DNA of 64,000 bases from contig NW_026705419.1 of assembly GCF_029867415.1 (NCBI RefSeq), positions 310,001 through 374,000 on the forward strand, written 5' to 3'. The notes under the pieces were generated by a model. That model was not told the origin of the DNA. It searched no databases and saw nothing but the letters and a program-made list of their open reading frames with translations. This document shows positions 11,611-22,749 of the stretch, in pieces. The DNA comes from Vicia villosa. Lineage: Eukaryota; Streptophyta; Magnoliopsida; Fabales; Fabaceae. Each line of letters begins with the position of its first letter. Positions within the stretch are counted from its first letter, which is position 1. Position numbers and translations under genes: made by a program.

Positions 11611-12248
11611 CAATTGCTGATAATGAAACGGGACGAAATCTAGATAAACATTAAAATGACGCAAAGAAGATTTTAAAAAAAACTAACGCGCCATTACTGT
11701 TCCTTTTTCTTCTTCGTGAAAATTGTGTTCTTCCTCAACCTTGCACAAATCAATCTCATGGAATACGATGAATAAATAAGATATAATGATATAAATTGAC
11801 TCAAAATCGCATCCCGAATGTAACTATGCTCTTATTATGGTCCAATTTCATTCATGTTAAAAAATCCCAATTCAAAGCTTGGAACCCTAACAATGGTGGA
11901 TTCCGTGTGCAAGCAAATAAACGCAATTAAATTTCCAGAATCACTCATAACATCATTGTAAACACGAATGTGCAATCAAAATTCATTTATAATGCACAAA
12001 AAATTGAAATCGGAATTGGAAAAAGTTTGTCAAACCGTGAGGTATTGGTGATTGTTCTTGATGCTTCACGGCTTGAGAATGGTTGTAAAACACTCAGTTA
12101 TGCTTCAGGAATGTTCTTGGATCTTCAAAACTCTTTGAATTGAGTTGTAATTACAAAACGATTTTTGCAATTCTCTTGAATTTTGGAGAGTTTGAAGGTG
12201 GTTCTTGGAGCAGAATTTTCGTCCCCCTAGCATTAGGATTGCTTCAAG

Positions 12249-12256
12249 TATTTATA
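12249..12256 (-). promoter_or_regulatory. TATA box of B 3' LTR
   Basis: TATAAATA on the minus strand lies about 1.16 kb into the LTR, followed by leader-like sequence. Confidence 0.65.
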
Positions 12257-13416
12257 GAGAGGAGAATAGGTTAACAAACTTGGCCAAAATCTCTTTAAAT
12301 CTATAATTGAAAATTTGAGAAAATATGATTTTCACTCTTTCCAATTTTGGCCAATATATGATTCAATCATCCCAATTCCACTTTGCACGAAATTTATATG
12401 ATTATGGGATATTATGATGATTAGATTTGATTGGAATTGGCCTTTTAATTGAATATTTTGATTTTCATGATTTATATAAGTTATTTATCACATTTAAATG
12501 ATAAAAAATTCATATAAAATCAAATAAAAGCCAAAATTTCGTGGGAATTGGGTTTGAGGCTTTAGATGACTTGTGGATCAAGTTTGAATGAAAATATCTT
12601 GGGCCCATTTGCAAAAATATTCAAATTCTTTCACATTTTTCCCTCCAAAATAGCTCAACTTTGACAAGGCCTATCTCTCTCAATTTTTGAGGTATGGAAG
12701 TTTTCTAGGACTTTTTAGAAACCTCAAAGAGTCCTCTAACCAGTGTCTTTGGTCTCATATCAAAATCATTTTCCATTCTCATTTTATGTCCTTTTGAAAA
12801 AAATGTCTTTTTGTTGACCTTTGAAAAGGACCTATAATGTTTTAGTCCATATCTCTCAAATGAAGCATTTTTGGACTTGGCATGTGAGAGTCAATTTTGT
12901 AGAGAATCAAATTTCCTTCAAAATGAGCTTTGGATGGGAATTTTATGACGTTCCATGTGAGAGTTATGGCTGGTCAAAGTTCAGTTGACTTTTCCTATAC
13001 AAAACCCTAATTTAGAAACTTTTTGAATTGTTAATTTCTGATCTTTTCTTGATGAACCATGATCAATTCTTGATCAAATGGTGAATGATACTTCAATATG
13101 AGGATCTTGACAAAAAATCAGGAGTTTTGACTTCACTTTGCCCACAGTTGACTTTTAGGTCAACCTAGTCGACTGTTGATTTTCTGATCAATTGAGTGAC
13201 CAATCATTTGAGCTGAGACTTGATACTTGTCATAGAGGTCATGTGAGGCATATTGAGCCATATGGGATGCCTTGGAGCCATTGATTCATTGATTCTCCTT
13301 TGAACAAACCAAACCCTAGTTTCTGAGCCTCGCTTAGGAGAGTGTGTCTTGGAACTTTGTGTATTGATTTGAATTTGAATAGGAGAAATAGTATGGGCAA
13401 ATTTTGGGGTATGACA

Positions 13417-13431
13417 GCTGCCCCTGTTCAA
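13417..13431 (-). promoter_or_regulatory. Polypurine tract of B
   Basis: The coding strand reads AATTGAACAGGGGCAGC immediately before the LTR start TGTCATACC. It shares the AGGGGCA core with A and E. Confidence 0.78.
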
Positions 13432-13599
13432 TTATCTTAAACCTGAAGATGTAGAGTGGTTAGTATGCCAGTCGGTATCTGAAGGTGGAAGATGATTGAA
13501 CACTAGAATACCAAGAAATTTGCCCAAGCTGAAGTAGGGACTTTTGTCGGAGATGGGCTTAAAGATGCCATCTGACTTGATAAGCTCGAGAATTAGAAT

Positions 13600-13950
13600 A
13601 TGTCGTATGTTAGACTGTTTCTAGTTTGCATCATCAGATGTCTGGAAAAGCCGTATGTTAGGCTGAAGAATAAATCATGCGTTAGATCATTCTTAATTGC
13701 ATCCTCAGATGTCTGGAAAACCGTGCGTTAGGTCGGAGAATAAATCGTGCGCTGGACTATTCTCAATTGCATCCTCAGATGTCCGGAAAACCGTGCGTTA
13801 GGTTGATGGATAAGTCGTGCGTTAGACTGATCCAAATTGCATCCTTAGATGTCTGGAAAACCGTGCGTCAGGTTGATGGATGAGTCGTGCGTTGGACTAA
13901 TCCAAATTGCATCCGTAGATGTCTGAAAAACCGTGCGTTAGGTTGACGTT
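13600..13950. repeat. 70-bp tandem repeat in B 3' UTR
   Basis: AGATGTCTGGAAAACCGTGCG starts units at 13636, 13707, 13777, 13847 and 13917, so the period is 70-71 bp. Each unit holds two half-units built on GTGCGTTAGRYTG. Neighbouring units are closer to each other in the right half, consistent with local expansion. Confidence 0.85.
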
Positions 13951-14079
13951 TTTTGTATTGAGGAATATTTGTTGGAGATGGGCTTAAAGATGCCATCCAG
14001 GTGTCGGGACTGAAGTGTTTGAGAAGAAATATATGAATGTTGATCGTATAGTAGATGAATTAGATTTTAGGAGAGTTGT

Positions 14080-14600
14080 TCGCGTCAGCACTGTTCGTAG
14101 TAACTGAATTAGACTTTGGAAGATGATCGTGTCTACACCGTTCGTGATGATAGAATTAGATCCTTTTGTCGTGTCAGTACCGTTCGTAATAACTGAATTA
14201 GACTTAGGAAACAGTTGATCGTGTCCACACCGTTCGTGATGATGGAATTAGATCTCTGAGAGTTGATCGTGTCAGTACCGTTCGTAGTAACCGAATTAGA
14301 TCTTGGAGAGATAATCGTGTCTACATCGTTCGTGATGATAGAATTAGATTCTCTTGTCGTGTCAGCACTGTTCGTAGTAACTGAATTAGACTGGGAAGGT
14401 CAGTGATCGTGTCTACACCGTTCGTGATGATAGAATTAGATCTCTGAGAGTTGACCGTGTCAGTACCGTTCGTAGTAACTGAATTAGATCTTTGAAAATG
14501 ACCGTGTCATTACCGTTTGTGGTAAATGAATTAGATCTTCGAGCGTTGACCGTGTCAGTACCATTCGTAGTAGCTGAATTAGATCTTGGAAAGTTGGAGA
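14080..14600. repeat. About 47-bp tandem repeat with alternating subtypes in B 3' UTR
   Basis: Eleven or so units carry CGTGTC, then CCGTTCGT, then GAATTAGA. Two types alternate for most of the array: GTCAGTACCGTTCGTAGTAACTG and GTCTACACCGTTCGTGATGATAG (positions about 14084, 14130, 14175, 14222, 14270, 14319, 14359, 14411, 14458, 14505, 14551). This gives a two-unit higher-order period of about 94 bp that breaks down at the right end. Confidence 0.85.
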
Positions 14601-16802
14601 TTTCGTTCATTTGTCGGTACATGTATCCTGCAATAGGTATAGTTATGCAATGTCATGATGCATGTATTATGTAATGAGTCCCTCAAAATAAATGAGAAAC
14701 TTTTGTATGCTATGGATGAATTCATTACGAGGTAATGTATGCAATGTATGAATATGTTTATGACATATGATATGTGATTTATGTTGTTTTGATTGAGAAA
14801 ATAAATCTCTATGCCTTTGTGATTTTGATGTCTGATCTTGTTTTGAAGATGTGTAGCTGGGGATTTATGATTTTTGCTTGGGGATGACCAGTAACTTGAT
14901 GGACCCTGCTTAGGGACAAAAGTATTAGTAACCCATGTTGGAGAAGAGCAAAGTGTTGGAGAACCAGCAGTGTTGAAGATGTAAACTTTGTTGGGGAGCC
15001 ATGTCTTTGTCGGGACGAGAGCGTTTGAAGATATCTTCTTAATGATTATTCTGTGGGGATATGATCTTGTGAACCCGGCTCTGTGGGAGACATGGGTGAA
15101 GGTTGCCCCCAGTATTATAGTAACTACCAATCCTGGATTTGATTGGGACACACCACTGAGTATTGATCAAGATGTTAAACTGGACTTTCATGGATTTGCC
15201 CCTGCTAGTAGGAACTTGAAGTGATTCACCTCGCAAGGACTTTATGAGAGGTGCACTATGGGTGACATGCCCCTAGTAATCATAGGTCCAAGACAATGCC
15301 CCTGATTGGGGAGTAGCTTTATATCTACTTAGATGCATGCCCCTGATTGCTTTGGCATCTTTGAGAGATTCTCGGAATCTTGACTTGATTGCCCCAGATT
15401 GATTGGGAAAAATGTGTCATGCACTTTGTATGCGTAGGAGACATTGCTTCTTGGAGTAATATTGTCTGTCGGGATAACTTTCAGTCATTAGTTGTACCCT
15501 GTGCAAATTCTTTCTGTTGCTAACATTTGAAATTATGTAGCAGAATTTGTAATAATGAATTCATGAGATGCAATGCATACGTTTGTCTTGAGTTTTTTGA
15601 AAAACATTAAAACAAAAGATGTAAAAGCGTGATATTTGTAAAAACATGCTATTTGTAACAATGTGATGTTTGTAAAAACAGGATATCAACTTAGCATTTT
15701 TGGTAACCTTAAGGAGTCGGGATACCTTTTTGGTGACAGTATGCTTTCGAACTAACCATGCTTCAATTAGGACTTTTAAGGGTTGTAACGTGGCTTGGTT
15801 CACGGTTTAAGAAACAAAGGATAAAAGGTCAAAATTTGATTGTACCCACCCCTCTTCGTGATGATCTTCAGTCCTAAACTCAATTAATTCAACTTATGCA
15901 TTCGGGTTCCAAGAGATTTCTGGATTTGCGCCTTCGATAATGTTGATGGTTTGCAAACAAGGAGAACTTTTGAGACGGCAGTCACTTCTTCCTTTTGGTA
16001 GTCACAACTTTGTGTTGTTCAGGAACTTATTGACTTCTCTTTTTTTCATCCTTTTGATATCCCTGACTTTTGCCTGAATTGTCTATTTTGAGCTTACAGT
16101 CAGCGGGATGCCTTGATTTTTGCCTAAGTCATCTTTTGATTTTTTTTAACTTAGCAGGCTTTTCTTTGTATATATGTTTTTTCCATTTTTTTTTGAAAGA
16201 TATTGACTGCCTTGTTTAATGATTGATGAACCGTTATTGTCTTTTGATCGACATTTCCAACACTTCTTTGATGTATGTGATTGAACGTTTGTGATTGAAA
16301 CTTTTGTTGAAAGGTGTACTGAATGATTCTCTAAAAATAGAATGCACAGCCAAGTTAACTGAGAACTACCCCGCCCCAGGTTATGATCAAGGGTTTTGAT
16401 TAGTACAAGAAAGAAACTTCTACTTCTTAGGCTCAAAGGGGTTGACGAGGGATTATCATCCTTATATCTCCACTGTTTAGGAATTGAAACAATGCCTGTA
16501 CATCGTCAGCATAGTCCACTCGAAAGCATACTGTATGAGGTTGCGGTATCGTTTTCGTCATCCTCCCTCAAAACGCTTACAGCTTAGCAGGAGTTGAATA
16601 AACACAAGACATATGCAAAGTAAATATATGATTTAAAATGAGTGACAACGAAATAATTTATTCAAGACAAATATATGCAATGCACTGATGATGATTATTA
16701 AAATATATAATGTCTATCATAATTTGAATGTTTAAACAAACAAAAATAGAAATTGCAAATGAAAGTAAAGCTAATGATTTAAAAATTCATCCACTTCAGA
16801 CA

Positions 16803-17618
16803 TTAGTCAGTCTTGTCGTGATTATGCCTGGGAGTAGTGATTACTACAGGAGTCTTGGGATTAGGGAATTCAATTTCACCAGCATCAATCATATCTTGGA
16901 TCTTATTCTTTAACGGCCAACAATTCTCTGTGTCATGTCCAGGACTATTGGAATGATATGCGCACCTCGCATCGGGCTTATAGCTGGGAGCGGAAGTGTT
17001 GGGCTTTACAGGAGGACCCCTCACAGTGATCAAGTTTGCTTTCAACAAATGTTGTAATGCCTGAGCCAGTGACATGTTGATCTTCGTGAACTGACGCTTA
17101 GGTGCATCTGGCTTGCGTCTTTGTTGTTGTGGAAATGCCCCAGTGGGTAGGTTGTGTTCATTACGACCTTTCGGGTTGTGCACAATATTAACCATAGGAG
17201 GTTTCTCAGGTGCATTGAAGTCAATTATTTTGTCATCGATGAGGTCTTGGATCTTGTGTTTCAACGGTCCACAATCCTCTGTATCATGACCAGGACTATT
17301 CGAATGATAAGAACATCTCGCATGATACTTATACCCAGGAGCGGGATTAGTAGGGAATGAATACGGAGGCAATAGAGTTATCAAGTTCTGATTGAGCAGT
17401 TGTTGCAGAGCGTGAGACAACGGCATGGGTAACGGAGTGAATGACCGCTTAGGTTTGGATTTCCATTTATCTTGCACACCTTGCTCCCTTTGTTGGTCCT
17501 TCTCCTTCTCGGCCAGAAGTGCCTTTAATTCTTCTTGTCCCTTGGCCAAGTGAAAGATTATTTTCTGGAACTGGTTGTTCTGAGCTTGGAGATTTCTGAC
17601 AGATTGTTCAAGGTCCAT
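16803..17618 (-). CDS. Mini-gag of B: coiled coil plus two CCHC-like knuckle modules, capsid domain missing
   Basis: This is a 271-residue open frame. I chose the Met at 17618 because the sequence from there (MDLEQSVRNLQ) resembles the start of the E and G gag coiled coils; the frame is open further upstream. Residues 1-50 are a probable coiled coil. Residues about 59-145 and 176-257 are two copies of the module that lies C-terminal of capsid in E gag: an F-T/D-P-x-P-M-like start, a leucine-rich ALQxLLxxNLI segment, then C-x2-H-x5-H-x4-C (C102, H105, H111, C116 and C219, H222, H228, C233), followed by LKxKIQDxID. The repeat period is 117 residues. The central Retrotrans_gag capsid region (about 170 residues in A) is absent, as are protease and pol. 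A role as an RNA-binding helper is inference. Confidence 0.75.
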   Translation of the reverse strand: MDLEQSVRNLQAQNNQFQKIIFHLAKGQEELKALLAEKEKDQQREQGVQDKWKSKPKRSFTPLPMPLSHALQQLLNQNLITLLPPYSFPTNPAPGYKYHARCSYHSNSPGHDTEDCGPLKHKIQDLIDDKIIDFNAPEKPPMVNIVHNPKGRNEHNLPTGAFPQQQRRKPDAPKRQFTKINMSLAQALQHLLKANLITVRGPPVKPNTSAPSYKPDARCAYHSNSPGHDTENCWPLKNKIQDMIDAGEIEFPNPKTPVVITTPRHNHDKTD

Positions 17619-18784
17619 GATGCTGAAATAAACAGCGAGGGAGGATGAGACACCTATTGTAAGAAACCTGTTATGCGATGTTATGAATGCAAATGCAATA
17701 TTTTCAAGGATCTTTAGGCTTTTAGTTAGCAACATTAGAAAATGATTTGGTCGCGTCTTTGTCTGAAGAATTCTGACTTTGGTTTTTTAACGTCCTTCTT
17801 TGAGAATCAAGCTCACCATATCGAGTGGGTCATCGCCTCTGATTCGGGATATCTCTGAATTTGAAGGTACTTGGCTAGAGGAAAATAAATCCTCTTGCCC
17901 CTTGATAGGTATTGAGTCTCTGAATTGGAAGGTATGTGGCCAGAGGAAAATAAATCCTCTTGCCCCCTGACAGGAATTCAGTCTTTGATAAAGGCACCTT
18001 AAATTGTGCGCCCTAAATTCCTAAGATCCTTGAAAGGGTTAGTTAAATCATGTTATGCTTATGATGTCATGATGATGTTATGCGAATGCAGTTCATTAGG
18101 CAAAGCGTGAGACAGTAAGGGCGAACAAGTCCTTTTAACAAAACCTGCAAGGAAACGAAGGTTAGTAGCAAACACAGGCAAGTCACGCAAGTCACACAAG
18201 TCACACAATTTTTGGCTTAAGGCTTGCATGGGGTTTGATCAGGTGTCTTTCCCAAGGGTATTTCTATGGATAAGGAGATTTCAGCAACAGGTTCTATAAG
18301 TTATCCAGAATTGTTAGCCCTTCTAAAGCACCCTCGGACATGATGCATTTGCACCATGCAATGATACTTTGAGAAAGGACCTATCTGAATTGTAGCATCG
18401 GGTAGCGACTAGTTCTTAACATTTGTCAAGAGTAGTCCCCCCACTACGTTCCTAAAGGCCGGGATGGGTTAAGGGTAACTAAAGGTCCTTGAGCTCCGGC
18501 GCACCCACAGACACATACATAGACCTCCCTCATTTGAGAAAGGTGTGCATATGCTATGGAGTCCTAACTCAAGTGTGAACTTCATATTGACTCATCTCCC
18601 ACATATGTGAAAGAGGTCGCCATGACTATGCCACTCCTAATCTTAAGTGTTCTTGAATCCGGGTATAGGATTCGTCCTTCAGTTATTCCCGAAACGCCCC
18701 TGAAAAATAAAACAAGCAAAGCAAACAATAGAATACAATTAAGTGATCCTAAACTTTTAAGGTAACCCCTCTTTTAATCGAAAA
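17619..18784 (-). other. B leader between PBS and mini-gag
   Basis: Non-coding. It contains an imperfect direct duplication of about 75-80 bp at 17850-17990 (twice AGAGGAAAATAAATCCTCTTGCCCC). No ORF1 homolog is present, unlike in A, E and G. Confidence 0.7.
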
Positions 18785-18802
18785 TCCCCAGCAGAGTCAC
18801 CA
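18785..18802 (-). promoter_or_regulatory. Primer binding site of B
   Basis: The coding strand reads TGGTGACTCTGCTGGGGA, four bases after the 5' LTR end TATTACA. It differs by one base from the G site (TGGCGACTCTGCTGGGGA). The pattern fits the 3' end of a plant tRNA-Arg, the primer reported for Ogre; exact isoacceptor not checked. Confidence 0.85.
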
Positions 18803-20783
18803 GTTCTGTAATACGGTGAACTGACTTTATTAATCGGAATGTCGCGGTTAGCAAGAGTCGCCACCGACTTTTATTTTATCCAAATATCGGAAAGGCTAAA
18901 AGAAACAGGAAAAACCTTTTTAAAAGAAAACGGGTTCGGGGGTAATTATGCAAAGGGAAGGTGTAAGGCACCCTTTGCATCCATGGTTTTCCATGGGCTC
19001 TTAATTGCTTTGCTCTTTTTTGTTTTAGAAATGTAGAAGAAAAAGAATAGGGACCTTAGCTCGTAAATGAGCGTAGCCCTTTTGAAGGTTTATGAGAAAG
19101 AATATGAAAAAAATAGTTTTAGCCAGAGCAAGGCAATTAAAGCAATTACCTTAAACTTAGATGATAGGTCTCTTTTAGCCTTTCAGGGTGAAAGAGTCTA
19201 TCCTTGCCATAAGAGGGCAGGAAGCCTTTCATTTGGAGGTTAAAGGGTCGTCGAAGCATCCTTTGCCATAAGACTGTCCCATGCCATAGAAGGGCAGGTA
19301 GTCTAAGGTAAGGATCAGAATAAGCCTTATTCGTAGGCAACCAGAGGATACCTCAGCCTTTTTCGTAGGCAACTTCCGAGGGTCGAGGTCATATTTGTGT
19401 ATCGAAGGCAGCATCATTTAGGGTCGTATGACCTTTACATATCGAGGCAACATGGCTGAGGTATCCTCGTATTCGAGGGACGTGGCTTATTCTGCAAAAA
19501 AACACAAGGCAACAGGCAACCGGCAACAGGCAACAAGGCAACAGAGAGGTTACCCCAAAAGAGTGCGTGTGTGCAACAATCACGTGGTTCAATTCAGTTA
19601 TCTATCTTGTAATTAGTTATTCTAAGTCAATTACAATCTTGCACTCCCTAAATTACTAACCACGCAGTTATAAAGCAATAAAGGGGAGGGGGAAAATGAA
19701 ACCAGCGGATAGTAATAGGTTTGACACAGGTAATAATTAAAACAGAAAATAAATGAGGTTAAGTTTTAGTGTTACCGGACACCGGAGCTTTGACTGGTTG
19801 GTCAACCCTGAAAATTGGAAAAGGAAAAATAAACAGAAGGGGTGAGTGCATTATAGTTCGGAGGAAAACGTTACTAACCCTAAAAGTAAGAAGATAACAG
19901 AAATTAAAACAACCAAATAATAGGTACTTAGCTTTGATTGATGAAGGTTGATGGGCGGAGGTTTCCTGAAGCATTGACTCTGACCCTCGGAGAATTAGCA
20001 AAGAAAAAGGAAGGAATCAGTGTAAGAGAAATTCTATGTGCGAGGAAATTAAATCCTAATTAAACAAAATAAATGGTAAATAATATTAATAGAAAAGGGG
20101 TTTAGAACTTAGCTTCGTTCTTTTGACGTAGCGCATAGTCGGAAGGCATCGGAAAAGTCAACCCTGAAAAGGACACAGAAAAATAACATTTTTTAGTGTA
20201 GGACTAATTCTCGTAAATCCTGATTTGGGTGTAAATTAACCATGGTTAATAAAATAAATAATCAACTCAATTAATTATTGGTTTTTTTAACATAATTAAC
20301 TAAATCGGTGAAAATAGGGTTTCGATTAAATATCCTAACCCTAATATATATTTTTAAATAATTAATAAAGGCATTAACAATCAATTAAATAATTTAGATA
20401 AATTTAACCAATTCAAATCAAAAGGCTAATAACAATAAATATTTTAAATTTAATATTTTTTATAAAAAAAGAATTTAGAATAATAATAATTTTGTTAAGA
20501 GAGAAAAAAAACTAAAAGGATTTAAAAAACAATATATAAACAAATATATAAAAAATAAGTTGTATATAAAAATAAAAAATATTAAAGAATTCTTAGCTGG
20601 TAATCATGCGTGGTGGGCCTGAGGAGGCGCATGATGGACTGGCGTGTTTGTATGCATTGGATTAGAAGGCGCTGTGATCTGACGGTTAGCTTAATGAAGG
20701 TGCATGGACCTCACATGGGCAGCATGACCACCGGATCTTCCTGCAAGTCAAAACAAAAAATAGCCAAAATAATAGCGTGGAGG

Positions 20784-20846
20784 GTAGGGTTCGAACCCAG
20801 GCCCTCACGCATATCCTTGAAACGCTTCCACCAACTGAGCCAGCTG
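20784..20846 (-). other. tRNA-like A-box/B-box module in B 5' LTR
   Basis: Second copy of the module at 11548-11610, unchanged: A box at 20831-20842 and B box at 20787-20798 on the minus strand. Confidence 0.6.
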
Positions 20847-21485
20847 CAATTGCTGATAATGAAACGGGACGAAATCTAGATAAACATTAAAATGACGCAA
20901 AGAAGATTTTAAAAAAAAACTAACGCGCCATTACTGTTCCTTTTTCTTCTTCGTGAAAATTGTGTTCTTCCTCAACCTTGCACAAATCAATCTCATGGAA
21001 TACGATGAATAAATAAGATATAATGATATAAATTGACTCAAAATCGCATCCCGAATGTAACTATGCTCTTATTATGGTCCAATTTCATTCATGTTAAAAA
21101 ATCCCAATTCAAAGCTTGGAACCCTAACAATGGTGGATTCCGTGTGCAAGCAAATAAACGCAATTAAATTTCCAGAATCACTCATAACATCATTGTAAAC
21201 ACGAATGTGCAATCAAAATTCATTTATAATGCACAAAAAATTGAAATCGGAATTGGAAAAAGTTTGTCAAACCGTGAGGTATTGGTGATTGTTCTTGATG
21301 CTTCACGGCTTGAGAATGGTTGTAAAACACTCAGTTATGCTTCAGGAATGTTCTTGGATCTTCAAAACTCTTTGAATTGAGTTGTAATTACAAAACGATT
21401 TTTGCAATTCTCTTGAATTTTGGAGAGTTTGAAGGTGGTTCTTGGAGCAGAATTTTCGTCCCCCAAGCATTAGGATTGCTTCAAG

Positions 21486-21493
21486 TATTTATA
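21486..21493 (-). promoter_or_regulatory. TATA box of B 5' LTR
   Basis: TATAAATA on the minus strand; this copy would drive transcription of B. Confidence 0.68.
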
Positions 21494-22653
21494 GAGAGGA
21501 GAATAGGTTAACAAACTTGGCCAAAATCTCTTTAAATCTATAATTGAAAATTTGAGAAAATATGATTTTCACTCTTTCCAATTTTGGCCAATATATGATT
21601 CAATCATCCCAATTCCACTTTGCACGAAATTTATATGATTATGGGATATTATGATGATTAGATTTGATTGGAATTGGCCTTTTAATTGAATATTTTGATT
21701 TTCATGATTTATATAAGTTATTTATCACATTTAAATGATAAAAAATTCATATAAAATCAAATAAAAGCCAAAATTTCGTGGGAATTGGGTTTGAGGCTTT
21801 AGATGACTTGTGGATCAAGTTTGAATGAAAATATCTTGGGCCCATTTGCAAAAATATTCAAATTCTTTCACATTTTTCCCTCCAAAATAGCTCAACTTTG
21901 ACAAGGCCTATCTCTCTCAATTTTTGAGGTATGGAAGTTTTCTAGGACTTTTTAGAAACCTCAGAGAGTCCTCTAACCAGTGTCTTTGGTCTCATATCAA
22001 AATCATTTTCCATTCTCATTTTATGTCCTTTTGAAAAAAATGTCTTTTTGTTGACCTTTGAAAAGGACCTATAATGTTTTAGTCCATATCTCTCAAATGA
22101 AGCATTTTTGGACTTGGCATGTGAGAGTCAATTTTGTAGAGAATCAAATTTCCTTCAAAATGAGCTTTGGATGGGAATTTTATGACGTTCCATGTGAGAG
22201 TTATGGCTGGTCAAAGTTCAGTTGACTTTTCATATACAAAACCCTAATTTAGAAACTTTTTGAATTGTTAATTTATGATCTTTTCTTGATGAACCATGAT
22301 CAATTCTTGATCAAATGGTGAATGATACTTCAATATGAGGATCTTGACAAAAAATCAGGAGTTTTGACTTCACTTTGCCCACAGTTGACTTTTAGGTCAA
22401 CCTAGTCGACTGTTGATTTTCTGATCAATTGAGTGACCAATCATTTGAGCTGAGACTTGATACTTGTCATAGAGGTCATGTGAGGCATATTGAGCCATAT
22501 GGGATGCCTTGGAGCCATTGATTCATTGATTCTCCTTTGAACAAACCAAACCCTAGTTTCTGAGCCTCGCTTAGGAGAGTGTGTCTTGGAACTTTGTGTA
22601 TTGATTTGAATTTGAATAGGAGAAATAGTATGGGCAAATTTTGGGGTATGACA

Positions 22654-22658
22654 CCGCC
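22654..22658. repeat. Target site duplication of B, right copy (CCGCC)
   Basis: It matches 9569-9573. The A 3' UTR resumes here and runs 96 bp to the pol stop, with two copies of the GCCCTTT-CGGGTTTTC motif. Confidence 0.93.
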
Positions 22659-22749
22659 CTTTCGGGTTTTCAGTCCACCGAGACGCTCATTTTTGCCTAA
22701 GTCGCCCTTTGCGGGTTTTCGACTTACCGAGCTGTTCTTTTGTTCTTTT

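Larger units (their letters stand above)
9574..13416 (-). mobile_element. B 3' LTR (3843 bp)
   Basis: The coding strand starts TGTCATACCCCAAAATTTGCCC at 13416 and ends CCGTATTACA at 9574. It holds a TATA box (12249-12256), a tRNA-like module (11548-11610) and AATAAAGTCAGTTCACC about 24 nt before the end, a good polyadenylation signal. Its start resembles that of the E LTR, its end that of H. Confidence 0.94.
13432..16802 (-). other. B 3' UTR, non-coding
   Basis: This is the region between the mini-gag stop and the PPT. It contains two tandem arrays (70-bp and about 47-bp units), a middle part rich in GGGGA/TGCCCCTG segments (14870-15420) and, near 16050-16155, a diverged copy of the post-pol motif of A and E (TTTTGCCTGAATTGTC and TTTTTGCCTAAGTCATC). 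A 190-codon frame at 14579-15151 has no recognisable domain and overlaps the repeats; I do not call it a gene. Confidence 0.7.
9574..22653 (-). mobile_element. Element B: complete non-autonomous Ogre-derived LTR retrotransposon
   Basis: It has two LTRs (9574-13416 and 18807-22653), target duplication CCGCC, a PBS at 18785-18802 and a PPT at 13417-13431, all in minus orientation; total 13080 bp. The internal region lacks protease, RT, RNase H and integrase. It keeps a 271-codon gag-like ORF with an N-terminal coiled coil and two knuckle modules. Ogre ancestry shows in the gag similarity to E, in the shared post-pol motif near 16050-16155 (TTTTGCCT, AACTTAGCAGG) and in the PBS and PPT. It must be mobilised in trans. 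LTRs differ by 9 substitutions and 3 indels. Confidence 0.92.
18807..22653 (-). mobile_element. B 5' LTR (3847 bp)
   Basis: This is the second copy of the B LTR. Compared with 9574-13416 I count 9 substitutions (for example near 19194, 19272, 19305, 19364, 19961, 21465, 21963, 22231 and 22274) and 3 short indels in G or A runs. It contains the promoter that would drive B and the second copy of the tRNA-like module. Confidence 0.94.

Noticed and set aside
14579..15151. 190-codon minus-strand frame in B.
   Set aside because: It overlaps the tandem repeats at one end and shows no recognisable domain; no counterpart in A or E.
9574..22653. Two 3.8-kb direct copies could be a segmental duplication.
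   Set aside because: Both ends have TG...CA termini, PBS and PPT are on the inner sides, and a perfect 5-bp target duplication flanks the pair, so they are LTRs of one element.
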